NCBI GenBank assembly: GCA_031256395.1
Contig: JAIRQQ010000033.1
Span: 1-34,414, forward strand
Length of the DNA: 34,414 nucleotides
Origin: Nitrososphaerota archaeon
GTDB taxonomy: Archaea > Thermoproteota > Bathyarchaeia > Bathyarchaeales > Bathycorpusculaceae
Direction: 5' to 3'
Under the pieces are notes generated by a model. The model did not search any database. It had not been told where the DNA came from and was given only the letters and a program-made list of their open reading frames with translations. Both the position numbers and the translations under genes were made by a program. Below are positions 1-8,148 of the stretch, one piece after another (the first letter of the stretch is position 1; every line of letters begins with the position of its first letter).

Positions 1-45
1 TTGACCGCCGCTGACGATTAATTCTACAACTTTTTTATCTGCCAT
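1..45 (-). CDS. rpl11: 50S ribosomal protein uL11 (L11), N-terminal fragment
   Basis: Only the first 15 codons lie inside the window, reading MADKKVVELIVSGGQ, which matches the archaeal L11 start. L11 forms the stalk base of the large ribosomal subunit where elongation factors bind. The ATG lies 11 bases after the spt5 stop codon, so it is the next gene in a secE-spt5-rpl11 operon, the standard archaeal order. The rest of the gene is outside the window. Confidence 0.85.
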   Translation of the reverse strand, partial: MADKKVVELIVSGGQ

Positions 46-56
46 AGATTTTCACT

Positions 57-530
57 TTATGCTTTTGCTTTTTCTACGAGTTTTACATAGTCTGAATGTA
101 CTGTGATGGGCAAAGTGAAAGTTGCCTCAAGCAATTCGAGGGTAACTTCACCTTTAGATTTGTCGAGCCGAGTGATTTTAGCACGCATACCCTTGAAGGG
201 ACCGCCGGTGATTTCAACCACATCATCCTCATTGAGGTCTTCCATAACGGGTTTACGGACGATATAGCGTTCAATTTCGTTAAAGCTAATCAATCCCGGA
301 ATTCGGCTTCGAACATGACGAATACCAGAGATTGCTTCTTCGACAAGATGAGGACCATCTGCTTCAATGAATACATAACCCTTGAGTGTATCTGGAACCA
401 GAAGAGCCTTTATCGAAATGTGGGTCATCTCTACTTTTGAGGCAATCAAACGCGCCACGTTACGTTCCTGTCCAGTGGTGGTTTTAATTGCAAATATTTT
501 TACTTGTGTGAGCCCTTCTTTTTTATCCAT
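57..530 (-). CDS. spt5: Transcription elongation factor Spt5 (NusG family)
   Basis: A 157-residue protein of normal archaeal Spt5 length. Residues 1-90 form the NGN domain (KIFAIKTTTGQERNVARLI start, GYVFIEADG strand), which in the family binds Spt4 and the RNA polymerase clamp. Residues about 100-150 form the KOW domain (ITGGPFKGMRAKI). The family acts as a processivity factor closing the DNA channel of RNA polymerase. The ATG lies 16 bases after the secE stop and 11 bases separate its own stop from rpl11, so the three are probably co-transcribed. Confidence 0.95.
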   Translation of the reverse strand: MDKKEGLTQVKIFAIKTTTGQERNVARLIASKVEMTHISIKALLVPDTLKGYVFIEADGPHLVEEAISGIRHVRSRIPGLISFNEIERYIVRKPVMEDLNEDDVVEITGGPFKGMRAKITRLDKSKGEVTLELLEATFTLPITVHSDYVKLVEKAKA

Positions 531-546
531 ATCAAGTCACTTTCGT

Positions 547-723
547 TTAAGCTACGGGCACGTTGAGAAAAGACGCAATCAGTTTGATTACAAATCCAAT
601 TAAGCCAACTGCGCCAATACCTAACAGGCTGATTTTAATTGAGAGCCAAAGCTCTTCACGTCCCGGTTTAACGGCTAACTTTAAGGTCCTTGCCGCTCGC
701 TGAAGCCAAGATTTGATTCCCAT
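547..723 (-). CDS. secE: Preprotein translocase subunit SecE (Sec61 gamma)
   Basis: A 58-residue ORF starting MGIKSWLQRAARTLKLA, with an amphipathic basic N-terminal helix and one membrane segment (about residues 30-52). That is the architecture and size of archaeal SecE, which clamps SecY in the translocon. The match rests on size, topology and position: it lies directly before spt5, as in most archaea. A purine-rich AAGGTG lies 9 bases before the ATG and serves as ribosome binding site. It is the first gene of the operon. Confidence 0.85.
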   Translation of the reverse strand: MGIKSWLQRAARTLKLAVKPGREELWLSIKISLLGIGAVGLIGFVIKLIASFLNVPVA

Positions 724-752
724 TTTTTACCGCACCTTCAAGATTTCACTTA

Positions 753-764
753 GATATAATAAAC
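753..764 (-). promoter_or_regulatory. TATA element of the secE-spt5-rpl11 operon
   Basis: On the minus strand this reads GTTTATTATATC, an archaeal TATA-type element. A start about 25 bases downstream would fall near 733, giving a short leader before the secE ATG at 723. Position and composition are seen; activity is inferred. Confidence 0.5.
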
Positions 765-988
765 ATTACTGTAATTTTTAAGTTTAAAAGCTACTCGATA
801 TGATCTATTAAACATTCCCCCATTGCTTCTTAGTGAAAATAATAACAGCCAACGCCATGGCCACTACATAGCAGAACACGATGACGTAACACAAAATGTG
901 ACAGGGCTAAAAACATCGACAGAAAGCCATCAGCAAGCTACTTACGCACACTGTTTTTGCATCAAACAACTGACAACCCCAAGCTAAC

Positions 989-1528
989 CTACTTTTTTTG
1001 TCTTGCAGTCTTACTTTTCTTATACACAAACGCAATACTCAGCATCGGCAGGATAATACACAGAATAATCACCAAACTATACTTAGTCAAATTAAACTCT
1101 GTCATTGGTGTATCTGTTTGTGAGTCAGTTTGCTCTGAGGCATAGATTGGGCCGGGCGTTGAATCAGATTGAGCAGGTGCTTCAGGACTGTGTGCAGGCA
1201 GATTCCCAGTTTGAGCAGGTGTTGTGTCTTTTGTGTTGATTATATCTTCGAATTCATATCCGGGGTCTTGGGCGGCTTTTTCTGCGCGCCACTGCTCTAC
1301 AAGTTGTTTAAAATAATCTGAATTTATTAGCTCCTGCAGTTGTCTTCCTAATTCGGCATCACCGGTAAATACTGCATCGTTACTTGAAGTATCGTTTGGT
1401 TTGGGTGGTGTTTGGGTGATTTCAGGTTCGGTGTCTTCGGCATTTGCTGGGGTAATTCCAGCAATCAACGCAAATGAGAGCAAGGTTATAACGAAAAGGG
1501 CAAATATAGTTTCTTTTTTCATTTCCAT
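989..1528 (-). CDS. Secreted, C-terminally membrane-anchored protein of unknown function
   Basis: 179 residues. An N-terminal signal peptide is visible (MKKETIFALFVITLLSFALI, probable cleavage after an ANA motif near residue 30). A Pro/Thr/Ser/Gln-rich extracellular stretch follows, with one more ordered segment around residues 60-90 (LGRQLQELINSDYFKQLVEQW). A single membrane segment near the end (about 150-170) is followed by a basic tail. The layout suggests a surface protein anchored by its C-terminus. I recognise no family. The second ATG (1522) is better spaced from the upstream GGGGA than the first and may be the true start. Confidence 0.7.
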   Translation of the reverse strand: MEMKKETIFALFVITLLSFALIAGITPANAEDTEPEITQTPPKPNDTSSNDAVFTGDAELGRQLQELINSDYFKQLVEQWRAEKAAQDPGYEFEDIINTKDTTPAQTGNLPAHSPEAPAQSDSTPGPIYASEQTDSQTDTPMTEFNLTKYSLVIILCIILPMLSIAFVYKKSKTARQKK

Positions 1529-1770
1529 TTTCCCCTTATCAGGCGTTTTAAATATTTCATTTTATTACACCTTTAGCACTAAACTACTCGTTTGTAGTTA
1601 GTTACTGTTAATAACCATGTCATATGAAGTTTACTCTCAGCATATCTATCAAAAATGTCCAGTCAGAATTTTATATTATTTTTCCCGCCAGAAAAATTAG
1701 CGCCTATACAAAAATATATCATAGACACCGTGCACCAGCAGACCAGCAGACAATCCACAACACAGCAGAA

Positions 1771-2598
1771 CTAAATTTTTTGACAGGGTAAGTCGGCTTG
1801 TTCCAATGCTGTGAGTATGTTGGGTTTGTCTTTGCTGGCGATACCTTTCCAGTCAAGCATCGCTAGGTGTACTGTCTCAGAGGTTTGTTTGATACATTGT
1901 TTGATCATAGCGGCGTCTATGTTGGAGAGTGCATATTTTGGAATCATATGTCCAAATGAGACAGTGCCGGTTAGTGAGAGGGTTGTAAATTTTTCGTTGT
2001 AGTGGGTTCCGCCGATGCCTAAAACTGCTGAGGCAGGTGTTTTTGTAAAGGTAGAGATGGCATTTAGGGCGCTGTGTGCGACGGCTTTTGCAGCGTATGT
2101 ATCGCGCCATTGTGCTGGTGAGCTACCCAGTTCTACAAACATGGCAGGCACAGCTAAGCTGGGTCCATGGTGGGTGCATTCGTAGGAAACTTGATAATCA
2201 TTCAGAGATAGATTTTCTTTGTAGTGCGCTAGGGCGCGTAGTGCTGTTTGCATGGCAAGGGCTGGGGCAATTGAGAGGGTTTTTGGGTAGCCGCCAAATT
2301 CTGCATTATCAAAGTTTCCTGGGGCGTGTACGGTTAGGGTGGGTTTGCCGCTTTGGCTGGTATGGCGTGAGATAAACACAATGAGTTCTGCATCTGGATA
2401 GTCGTCTGGGAGATATTGGGCACAGATTGCTTCTTTTTGAAGGGCAACCATGGTAGTTGGGTGGCCGTTGATATCGGCGGTGTAGAGGGGGAGGGTTTGG
2501 TAGGTTTGGGTGGATTTTGTGAAGGGGCAGTGTTTGAGAATTTGTTGAGCAATGTTTATGCCTGCAATATCAAGGGTTGAGTAGACTATCAGTATCAT
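1771..2598 (-). CDS. dtdA: D-aminoacyl-tRNA deacylase DtdA (GEK1 type)
   Basis: 275 residues, normal for the archaeal/plant DtdA family, which hydrolyses D-amino acids mischarged onto tRNA. Conserved blocks are visible: SRH at 77-79, HAPGNF at 91-96, CTHHGPS at 141-147 and GIGGTHY at 194-200, followed by GHMIPKY at 216-222. These His-containing motifs are the recognised metal/catalytic signature. The gene stands alone on the minus strand, divergent from the carbamoyltransferase gene, and has an inverted repeat over its probable start site. Confidence 0.93.
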   Translation of the reverse strand: MILIVYSTLDIAGINIAQQILKHCPFTKSTQTYQTLPLYTADINGHPTTMVALQKEAICAQYLPDDYPDAELIVFISRHTSQSGKPTLTVHAPGNFDNAEFGGYPKTLSIAPALAMQTALRALAHYKENLSLNDYQVSYECTHHGPSLAVPAMFVELGSSPAQWRDTYAAKAVAHSALNAISTFTKTPASAVLGIGGTHYNEKFTTLSLTGTVSFGHMIPKYALSNIDAAMIKQCIKQTSETVHLAMLDWKGIASKDKPNILTALEQADLPCQKI

Positions 2599-2623
2599 CG
2601 GAGTTCAAAGGTATCTGCATTTT

Positions 2624-2657
2624 GAGGGGTAAAAATTTTACCTCTCCACAATAAAAG
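2624..2657 (-). promoter_or_regulatory. dtdA promoter: TATA element plus inverted repeat
   Basis: On the minus strand a TATA-like CTTTTATT (2650-2657) is followed by an inverted repeat at 2624-2646: arms GAGGGGTAAAA and TTTTACCTCTC (plus strand), one mismatch, one base between them. The repeat lies where transcription should begin, 25-30 bases after the TATA element and before the dtdA ATG at 2598. A repressor site is the simplest reading. No candidate regulator is adjacent. Confidence 0.4.
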
Positions 2658-2781
2658 CAAACCGCAGGTGCCTCACTGAGACAAGATTTACGGTATTAGG
2701 TGTTAGAAGTTTGTTAGAGTTAAGCGTTGTTTGGGAGCACTAAGCTTATTATTGTTTGGCTGATTGAATTGCTGGATAAAG

Positions 2782-3705
2782 ATGCATTTAATTAACTTTA
2801 AGGGATTTACGGGTCAAGATCTTGAGGCGTTTGTGGATTTAGCCATAGAAACAAAGCAGAATCCCGCCAAGTTTCTCAAAGTTCTTGAGGGCAAATCGGC
2901 GGCATTGATTTTTCAGAAAACAAGTACTCGTACCCGGGTTAGTTTTGAGGTTGCAATGACCCAGTTGGGTGGGCATGCACTCTTTATTGATTGGAAAAGC
3001 ACAAACTTTACCTTAGCTGATATAGGCGATGAAATCGCGTTTCTTTCACGTAATGTAGACTGTATCATGGCAAGGTTGCTCTTTAACAGTGATTTACAGA
3101 AAATGACGGCGGTGTCACGGGTGCCTATAGTTAATGGTTGTGATGAAAAGTATCATCCCAGTCAAGTTTTAGCTGATTTGGTCACCATAAAAGAAACGCG
3201 CGGCAAGCTTGCGGGGGCTAAGCTGGTCTATATTGGGGTGCATAACAATGTTACCAACAGTCTCATCGAAGCGACCTCTAAAACAGGGATTAAACTGACC
3301 ACTGTAACTCCACTCTTTAATGAGGCGGCACGTGATGACGCGTTGCTCTTGGAGGCAAAAAAGACTGGGCTTTGGGAAGAGAGTCTAGATGTCAAAAAAG
3401 CTGTAGCTGAGGCAGATTTTGTCTACACTGATACTTGGATTGATATGGAATTCTTTACCGATCCTAAATTTGAGACGGAAAAAGAGAAACGCATCAAACT
3501 CATGATGCCCTACCAAATCAACTCTGATCTGCTAAGGGGTAGTGAAGCCATCATTATGCATGATATGCCTATTCATCGCGGTTATGAAATCAGCCCTGAG
3601 GTCATCAACAATTCTAAATCGGTGATTTATCAGCAATCAGAGAATCGCTTGTATGCAGCAAAAGCCATCTATCTCAAACTTATGACCATGGGCAGTGTTT
3701 TTTAG
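2782..3705 (+). CDS. argF: Ornithine carbamoyltransferase-like protein with altered active-site motifs
   Basis: 307 residues from the ATG at 2782; an in-frame TTG at 2764 would add six residues. The carbamoyl-phosphate signature STRTR (48-52) and the HPSQ motif (125-128) are intact, so this belongs to the aspartate/ornithine transcarbamylase superfamily. The amino-acid-binding side is unusual: the OTC motif HCLP reads HDMP (260-263), replacing the active-site cysteine, and the SMG loop reads DME (221-223, in TDTWIDMEFF). The family normally makes citrulline from ornithine in arginine synthesis. The true second substrate here is uncertain. No other arginine genes are nearby. It converges on the WbqC-like gene with a 4-base overlap of stop codons. 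Confidence 0.8.
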   Translation: MHLINFKGFTGQDLEAFVDLAIETKQNPAKFLKVLEGKSAALIFQKTSTRTRVSFEVAMTQLGGHALFIDWKSTNFTLADIGDEIAFLSRNVDCIMARLLFNSDLQKMTAVSRVPIVNGCDEKYHPSQVLADLVTIKETRGKLAGAKLVYIGVHNNVTNSLIEATSKTGIKLTTVTPLFNEAARDDALLLEAKKTGLWEESLDVKKAVAEADFVYTDTWIDMEFFTDPKFETEKEKRIKLMMPYQINSDLLRGSEAIIMHDMPIHRGYEISPEVINNSKSVIYQQSENRLYAAKAIYLKLMTMGSVF

Positions 3706-4520
3706 CTGTTTAGATAGTTGACGCTGTATTCTTCGCCGTTAACCAGCACTTTTATGAGTTCTCGACGGATGTTTAGGATTTCGAGAACTTTTTGGGGCGG
3801 ATAGAGCATAAGAGGAGTTAAAATAGAGACCTCTGAGAAGGGATGAGGCGGAGTATAGGTAACTATGGCCAAGGTGGAATTGGTTAGGTGTTCATATTTT
3901 TTCATATCTAAATATTTGAGACCGCCCTTGCCTGCTAGATATACAACTGAGCCATAGGCACTAAACTGGGAAGCCACCCGCTCAGTTGTATCAACCCCCT
4001 CTGCCCCATAGGAGATGGAGAGATAAGTTTTGATACCCAACAAATCCCGCAACCAAAGTATCAACCTAAGGTTGAGCTCCCAAAGATAGGTATATCCCAA
4101 AAAAATCTCTTTTAAGGCATCTTTGTATTGGCTCCACATTGGATATTTGTGATAGACATGTTCGAGTTCAGACCAGCGCTCGCTCATCAAGTTAGTTTTA
4201 AGTTTAGCCGCCATAATCGTGCAGCCACTGGAGGCCTCAAGAGGCAGGGTAAGCCACCTCCAGCTGGTATCGGTGCCGATTTTGACGCGGTGTTGATAGC
4301 GATCGCTGTGACGACTCAGCGGATCGTAGGGACAAATATCCATAATGTTTGAATGGTACATACGGTAGAAAAATCCGGGGTAGGGCAGAAAAGTAGGCTG
4401 GTGACCACTTAAAATCAGTGCTCTATCCAGCGTTAAAACTTGATGATTGGCGGGTTGTGTCTGGGGTTGAGCACCACTAAGAGATGACAGGCCAGCCTTC
4501 TGCAGGATTACTCTATTCAA
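3702..4520 (-). CDS. WbqC-like family protein
   Basis: 272 residues from a TTG start. The WbqC hallmark HQPTFLPYPGFF lies at residues 40-51, followed by a WRWLTLPLE segment near 90 and an aromatic-rich helical region (YHKYPMWSQYKDALKEIF). WbqC-like proteins occur in surface-polysaccharide clusters and are thought to act in sugar modification or transfer; the exact reaction is not established. The gene is divergent from an AT3 acyltransferase, which supports a cell-surface glycan role. The first 30 residues are poorly conserved in style, so a later start is possible. Confidence 0.75.
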   Translation of the reverse strand: MNRVILQKAGLSSLSGAQPQTQPANHQVLTLDRALILSGHQPTFLPYPGFFYRMYHSNIMDICPYDPLSRHSDRYQHRVKIGTDTSWRWLTLPLEASSGCTIMAAKLKTNLMSERWSELEHVYHKYPMWSQYKDALKEIFLGYTYLWELNLRLILWLRDLLGIKTYLSISYGAEGVDTTERVASQFSAYGSVVYLAGKGGLKYLDMKKYEHLTNSTLAIVTYTPPHPFSEVSILTPLMLYPPQKVLEILNIRRELIKVLVNGEEYSVNYLNS

Positions 4521-4668
4521 AAAAAGCCCTTTCTTAATAAAAGCTCAGATGGCGCCACATATAAGCCTGCGCAATAACACATTGCAGCCACAAGGGGCAT
4601 AAAACAGATAATAGAACCTCACAAACAACTGCTAAAATCAATATTGATTTTTGTGGTTTAATAATAAA

Positions 4669-4677
4669 ACTATATAA
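4669..4677 (+). promoter_or_regulatory. TATA element of the AT3 acyltransferase gene
   Basis: CTATATAAC lies about 36 bases before the ATG at 4710. A start 25-26 bases downstream gives a leader of about 10 bases containing AGGTTA next to the start codon. Confidence 0.45.
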
Positions 4678-4709
4678 CATTAGGGTTTGTTTTTTGAATT
4701 TAGGTTAAG

Positions 4710-5801
4710 ATGGAGAGGCTTAATCAGATTAAACTAAGCAATGTCCATATTGATTTGCTTAAGACCGTAGCAATCATAGCGGCGATTATGGTTCATGTTG
4801 CAGGCCGATGGTCCATAAGTGGTCAAGAGTTAAATCAGCTAACACCAGTGGCAATGACAAGCTGGTCGGTAGTGCTTATCTATCAAAGTTTTGCAGTATT
4901 GGGTGTGCCTCTGTTTTTAATGGTGTCTGGGTTACTTTTGTTGCATCCTGAGAAAATCAAAGAAAACGAGACCCTTAGAGAGTTTTTCAAAAAACGTGTC
5001 GCTCGAATCGGTAAGCCTTTTTTATTTTGGACGGGCATTTATTTTGTCTGGGTGTTTTTAGTTCAAAACAGACCCTTTAGCTTAGGCGTTCTTGTGCAGG
5101 GCACCCTAAATGGAGCCTACACCCAGTTCTGGTATGTCTATGTGCTTTTTGGGCTCTACATTTTAACGCCTCTTCTGCGGGTAATCATGACCCATGCAAG
5201 CCAGACGCTTATCAAGTATTTTATGGCAATATGGTTCATCAGTGTGTCTATTTTGCCCTTTATAGGACCCATGTTTCCCTATCAGCTCAACAGCAATGTC
5301 TTCATTATGTCAGGTTATATAGGCTACTTTGTTTTAGGCATATACCTCTGCTCGGTACAGGTCCGTCGCAGAATAACAGGAGCATTGATGCTTCTGGGAA
5401 TCTCATTAACGGCCCTAGCCACATATGTACTAGCGGCTTCAGGTGCGGGAGAAGGCATGTATCTCTTCCAAGCATACCTTAGTCCTACAGTACTTTTTAC
5501 AGCTGTTATGGCGTTTCTACTCTTAAAAGATAAGACTTCAGCACCAGAACAAAAAACCAATCCGGCCAGCAGAGGGAATAAACTCTTAGAATTAGTTAGT
5601 GCCAACACATTTGGCATCTTTTTTGTTCATGTTATTGTGCTTGAAACTATCCAGCAGGGTTACTTGGGCTTTATGCTCAACCGTGAAATACTCAATCCCA
5701 TAATTGAGGTTCCGTTGCTTACGGTTATCACGCTGTTTGTTTCATTGGGTATAATTCTTGTGCTTAGAAAAATACCTGGGTTAGATAAGGTAGTCAACTA
5801 A
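4710..5801 (+). CDS. Acyltransferase family 3 (OafA-like) integral membrane protein
   Basis: 363 residues with about ten hydrophobic segments spread over the whole length. The N-terminal block NVHIDLLKTVAIIAAIMVHV carries the family's Asp (D15) and catalytic His (H29). AT3 enzymes O-acylate extracytoplasmic sugars such as O-antigen, peptidoglycan or exopolysaccharide, using acyl donors from the cytoplasm. The SGNH hydrolase gene follows in the same direction. In bacteria AT3 domains are often fused to an SGNH domain that completes acyl transfer, so a split AT3/SGNH pair is plausible. Confidence 0.85.
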   Translation: MERLNQIKLSNVHIDLLKTVAIIAAIMVHVAGRWSISGQELNQLTPVAMTSWSVVLIYQSFAVLGVPLFLMVSGLLLLHPEKIKENETLREFFKKRVARIGKPFLFWTGIYFVWVFLVQNRPFSLGVLVQGTLNGAYTQFWYVYVLFGLYILTPLLRVIMTHASQTLIKYFMAIWFISVSILPFIGPMFPYQLNSNVFIMSGYIGYFVLGIYLCSVQVRRRITGALMLLGISLTALATYVLAASGAGEGMYLFQAYLSPTVLFTAVMAFLLLKDKTSAPEQKTNPASRGNKLLELVSANTFGIFFVHVIVLETIQQGYLGFMLNREILNPIIEVPLLTVITLFVSLGIILVLRKIPGLDKVVN

Positions 5802-5897
5802 CAATCTGCAGATGAATGGGGTTGTGAAAAATTTATATTTAGAGTTCGCTATAGTCAATATAGAGTCTAGGACGATATATTACTGTGAGATGCTAAA

Positions 5898-6608
5898 TTG
5901 AATAAAAAGTTGTCTCGTATAGTATCAGTAGGTATAATCATCTTGCTTGCATCATCGGGTATAACAGCATGTTTAATTGGCTTTATTGGCCAAACCAATG
6001 ACACAGATCATAATCATGATCACTCAGGTATTCGAGTTGCATGTGTTGGAGATAGTCTCACGCAATCAACCGAGTATCCCTATCAGCTTATGGGAAAACT
6101 AGGCAAAGGTTATGATTTGCATAATTTTGGGGTTGGCGGCACCACCGTTGCCTTGGCATCGGAGACGCCCTATATGAATACAAAGGCGTTTCTAAGTGCC
6201 CTAGACTTTAACCCCGAGATAGTGATTATCATGCTGGGGACAAATGATGCCCAGCCCAGTCTGTTTCAATACAATACCACCTTTGTGGATGATTACACTG
6301 CGCTAATTCGGTCTTTCCAGAGGTTGCCAAGTAATCCAAAAATTTGGCTGGTGCAACCCCCGCCAATTTTTAGCGATTGTGGAGGAGCTATAAGCCCCAC
6401 ATACTTTGAGCAGACCATTCTGCCCAGCATCAAACAAGTGGGAAGCAACACAAATCTTCAGGTTATTGATGTGTATTCGCTTTTGGTGGATCATCCCGAA
6501 TATTTCCCTGATGGTATTCATCCGACACAGTCACCTGATATCAGTGGTAATGAGCCTGCCGCGCAAATAATTGCCACAGCAATACACAAAGCCATAACTG
6601 CACCCTAA
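5898..6608 (+). CDS. Secreted SGNH/GDSL-type hydrolase
   Basis: 236 residues from a TTG start. A hydrophobic signal or anchor segment spans residues 9-30. The SGNH blocks are complete: GDSL with nucleophile Ser53, GVGGTT at 78-83 (block II Gly), GTND with Asn116 (block III) and DGIHPT with Asp205 and His208 (block V). A predicted extracytoplasmic ester hydrolase or acyl transferase. A His/Asp-rich stretch (DTDHNHDHS, 35-43) just after the membrane segment could bind metal, though this is speculative. It lies 96 bases after the AT3 gene and probably works on the same surface glycan. Confidence 0.85.
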   Translation: MNKKLSRIVSVGIIILLASSGITACLIGFIGQTNDTDHNHDHSGIRVACVGDSLTQSTEYPYQLMGKLGKGYDLHNFGVGGTTVALASETPYMNTKAFLSALDFNPEIVIIMLGTNDAQPSLFQYNTTFVDDYTALIRSFQRLPSNPKIWLVQPPPIFSDCGGAISPTYFEQTILPSIKQVGSNTNLQVIDVYSLLVDHPEYFPDGIHPTQSPDISGNEPAAQIIATAIHKAITAP

Positions 6609-6653
6609 CTACCCTTTTATGGGTTGGTTACTGGTGCAACAGATCCATTCTTT

Positions 6654-7946
6654 TTAGTTGGTGAGGATTTTTCCTTTTAGATATGTTTGAGAGGCATCAA
6701 CTATTTCAACTTGCAGAGTTTTGCCCAGCAACAGGGTGTTGCTTTGGATGACTATGGGTTTGTAGGCAAAGTTTCGGCTGATCCAAGTGTTGGGTATTTT
6801 GCCTTTTTCATCTACTAGTACTTCGCCGCTCCAGCCGATCCAGGTTTTGTTGCGTTGGGTGGAGATTTGTTTGGCTAGTTCGGCGGTGAGGGTGCTTCGG
6901 TGTTTGATTTCTTCTTTATCTACTAATCCTTCGCGTATGTGCCAGGCGGGGGTTTTTGGTCGGGCGAAGAATTTTGAGACGTTGATGATGTCGGGTTGGG
7001 TTTTTTTTAGGATGTTTAGGGTGTTGTTGAAGGCTTGGGTTGTTTCGCCTGGGAAGCCTACGATAATATCGGTTGCTAGGGTTAGGTTGGGGAATGTTTC
7101 TTTGAAGGTTTGGGTGATTGTTTGGAAGTCTTCTGCGGTGTAGAATCGGTTCATGGCGGCTAGGATGGTGTTGTCGCCGCTTTGGAGGGGTAGGTGTAGG
7201 AATTTAAAGATTCGGGGGTTTTTTAGTGCGTTGATGAGTTGGGGTTGTATGGGTGTGACTAGGTTGGGGGTCATCATGCCGATTCGGATGTAAAAGTTTC
7301 CGGGGATGGTTTGGATTGTGTGGAGTAGTTCTGTGAGGTTTGTGTTTATGTCTTGGCCGTAGCTGGCGGTGTCTTGGGAGGTTAGCCAGAATTCTTGGTA
7401 GCCTGTTTGATGGTCGGTTTGGATGCGTTGGGTGATTTGGGGTATGGTGTAGCTTTGGAGGTGGCCTCGGGCGTGTACGACACAGCAGTAGGAGCATTTT
7501 CCTAGGCATCCATTGTTTATGGGGATTATGCTGATGAGGGGGTTTGTTGGGAGTTTGGGTAGGGTGAGGGGGGGTTTTTCTTTGGGTGGTGTTAGGAGTA
7601 TGGGTTTTTGGTTTTGTAGGATTTGTTGGATTATGTTTGGGAGTTCTTTGCCGGTTGAGGGTCCTGTGGCGGCGTCGAAGTGGACTTCTTTGGTTAGGCG
7701 TTCGAGGCTGATTTTGGGTAGGCATCCGGTGAGGATGATTTTTTTGTTTTTGGGAGTTTTTTTTATGTCGCTTATGATACGGTTTTCTGTTGGGCCTTTG
7801 ACTGCGCAGGTGTTGTAGATTATGATGTCGGCTTCTGTTTCGTTTGTGCTGAGGGGGTAGCCTGCTTGTTTTAGACATCCTGCGATTGTTTCGGCGTCGG
7901 CGGTGTTGCTGGCGCAGCCATAGTTTTTTATGAAAACGGTGTGCAT
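6654..7946 (-). CDS. Archaeal MiaB/MtaB-type tRNA methylthiotransferase (e-MtaB/CDKAL1-like)
   Basis: 430 residues. The N-terminal UPF0004 domain carries three iron-sulfur cysteines (C11, C47, C75). The radical-SAM motif CLGKCSYC places the second cluster at C147, C151 and C154. A TRAM-like RNA-binding domain ends the protein (about 366-428). Archaeal members of this family convert t6A at tRNA position 37 to ms2t6A. That fits this window, which also encodes three KEOPS subunits that make t6A. The coding strand is strongly A/C-rich: 49 of 60 plus-strand bases at 7741-7800 are G or T. It is divergent from the RHH operon at 8149. Confidence 0.9.
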   Translation of the reverse strand: MHTVFIKNYGCASNTADAETIAGCLKQAGYPLSTNETEADIIIYNTCAVKGPTENRIISDIKKTPKNKKIILTGCLPKISLERLTKEVHFDAATGPSTGKELPNIIQQILQNQKPILLTPPKEKPPLTLPKLPTNPLISIIPINNGCLGKCSYCCVVHARGHLQSYTIPQITQRIQTDHQTGYQEFWLTSQDTASYGQDINTNLTELLHTIQTIPGNFYIRIGMMTPNLVTPIQPQLINALKNPRIFKFLHLPLQSGDNTILAAMNRFYTAEDFQTITQTFKETFPNLTLATDIIVGFPGETTQAFNNTLNILKKTQPDIINVSKFFARPKTPAWHIREGLVDKEEIKHRSTLTAELAKQISTQRNKTWIGWSGEVLVDEKGKIPNTWISRNFAYKPIVIQSNTLLLGKTLQVEIVDASQTYLKGKILTN

Positions 7947-8012
7947 TTGTTTTCTTGCTAGTTGCTACTTCTGGGCATAAAAATGTGTTGTGTGTTTGTC
8001 GGGAATTGACAG

Positions 8013-8100
8013 ATATGTGACATATGAATGTTTTTTTATTTATAAGGAATGTAACCAACATGTTATGTACATATTTGTCACATAATATGTAGAAGTATAA
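8013..8100 (+). promoter_or_regulatory. Palindrome-rich promoter/operator region of the RHH operon
   Basis: A 9-bp inverted repeat, TATGTGACA (8014-8022) and TGTCACATA (8076-8084), brackets two adjacent 8-bp palindromes: AACATGTT (8057-8064) and ATGTACAT (8065-8072). TATA-like elements lie at 8036-8044 (TTATTTATA) and 8094-8099 (AGTATA). RHH dimers bind short symmetric half-sites, so autoregulation by the 51-residue RHH protein encoded just downstream is likely. The region also lies between this operon and the divergent methylthiotransferase gene. The repeats are seen directly; their binding role is inferred. Confidence 0.5.
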
Positions 8101-8148
8101 GGGCCCAATAACGTTGTATAGCTGTAAGCCGCAGGGAAGAATAACCAC

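Noticed and set aside
8057-8072. Adjacent palindromes read as a terminator
   Set aside because: They lie upstream of a gene in a TATA-rich divergent gap, are short and not followed by a T-run in the sense of either flanking gene's end, so an operator is the better reading.
7204-8148. A 314-codon minus-strand frame
   Set aside because: Out of frame with the methylthiotransferase gene, which has clear motifs over the same bases. The product is Arg/His/Pro/Thr-rich, as expected from A/C-rich DNA read in another frame.
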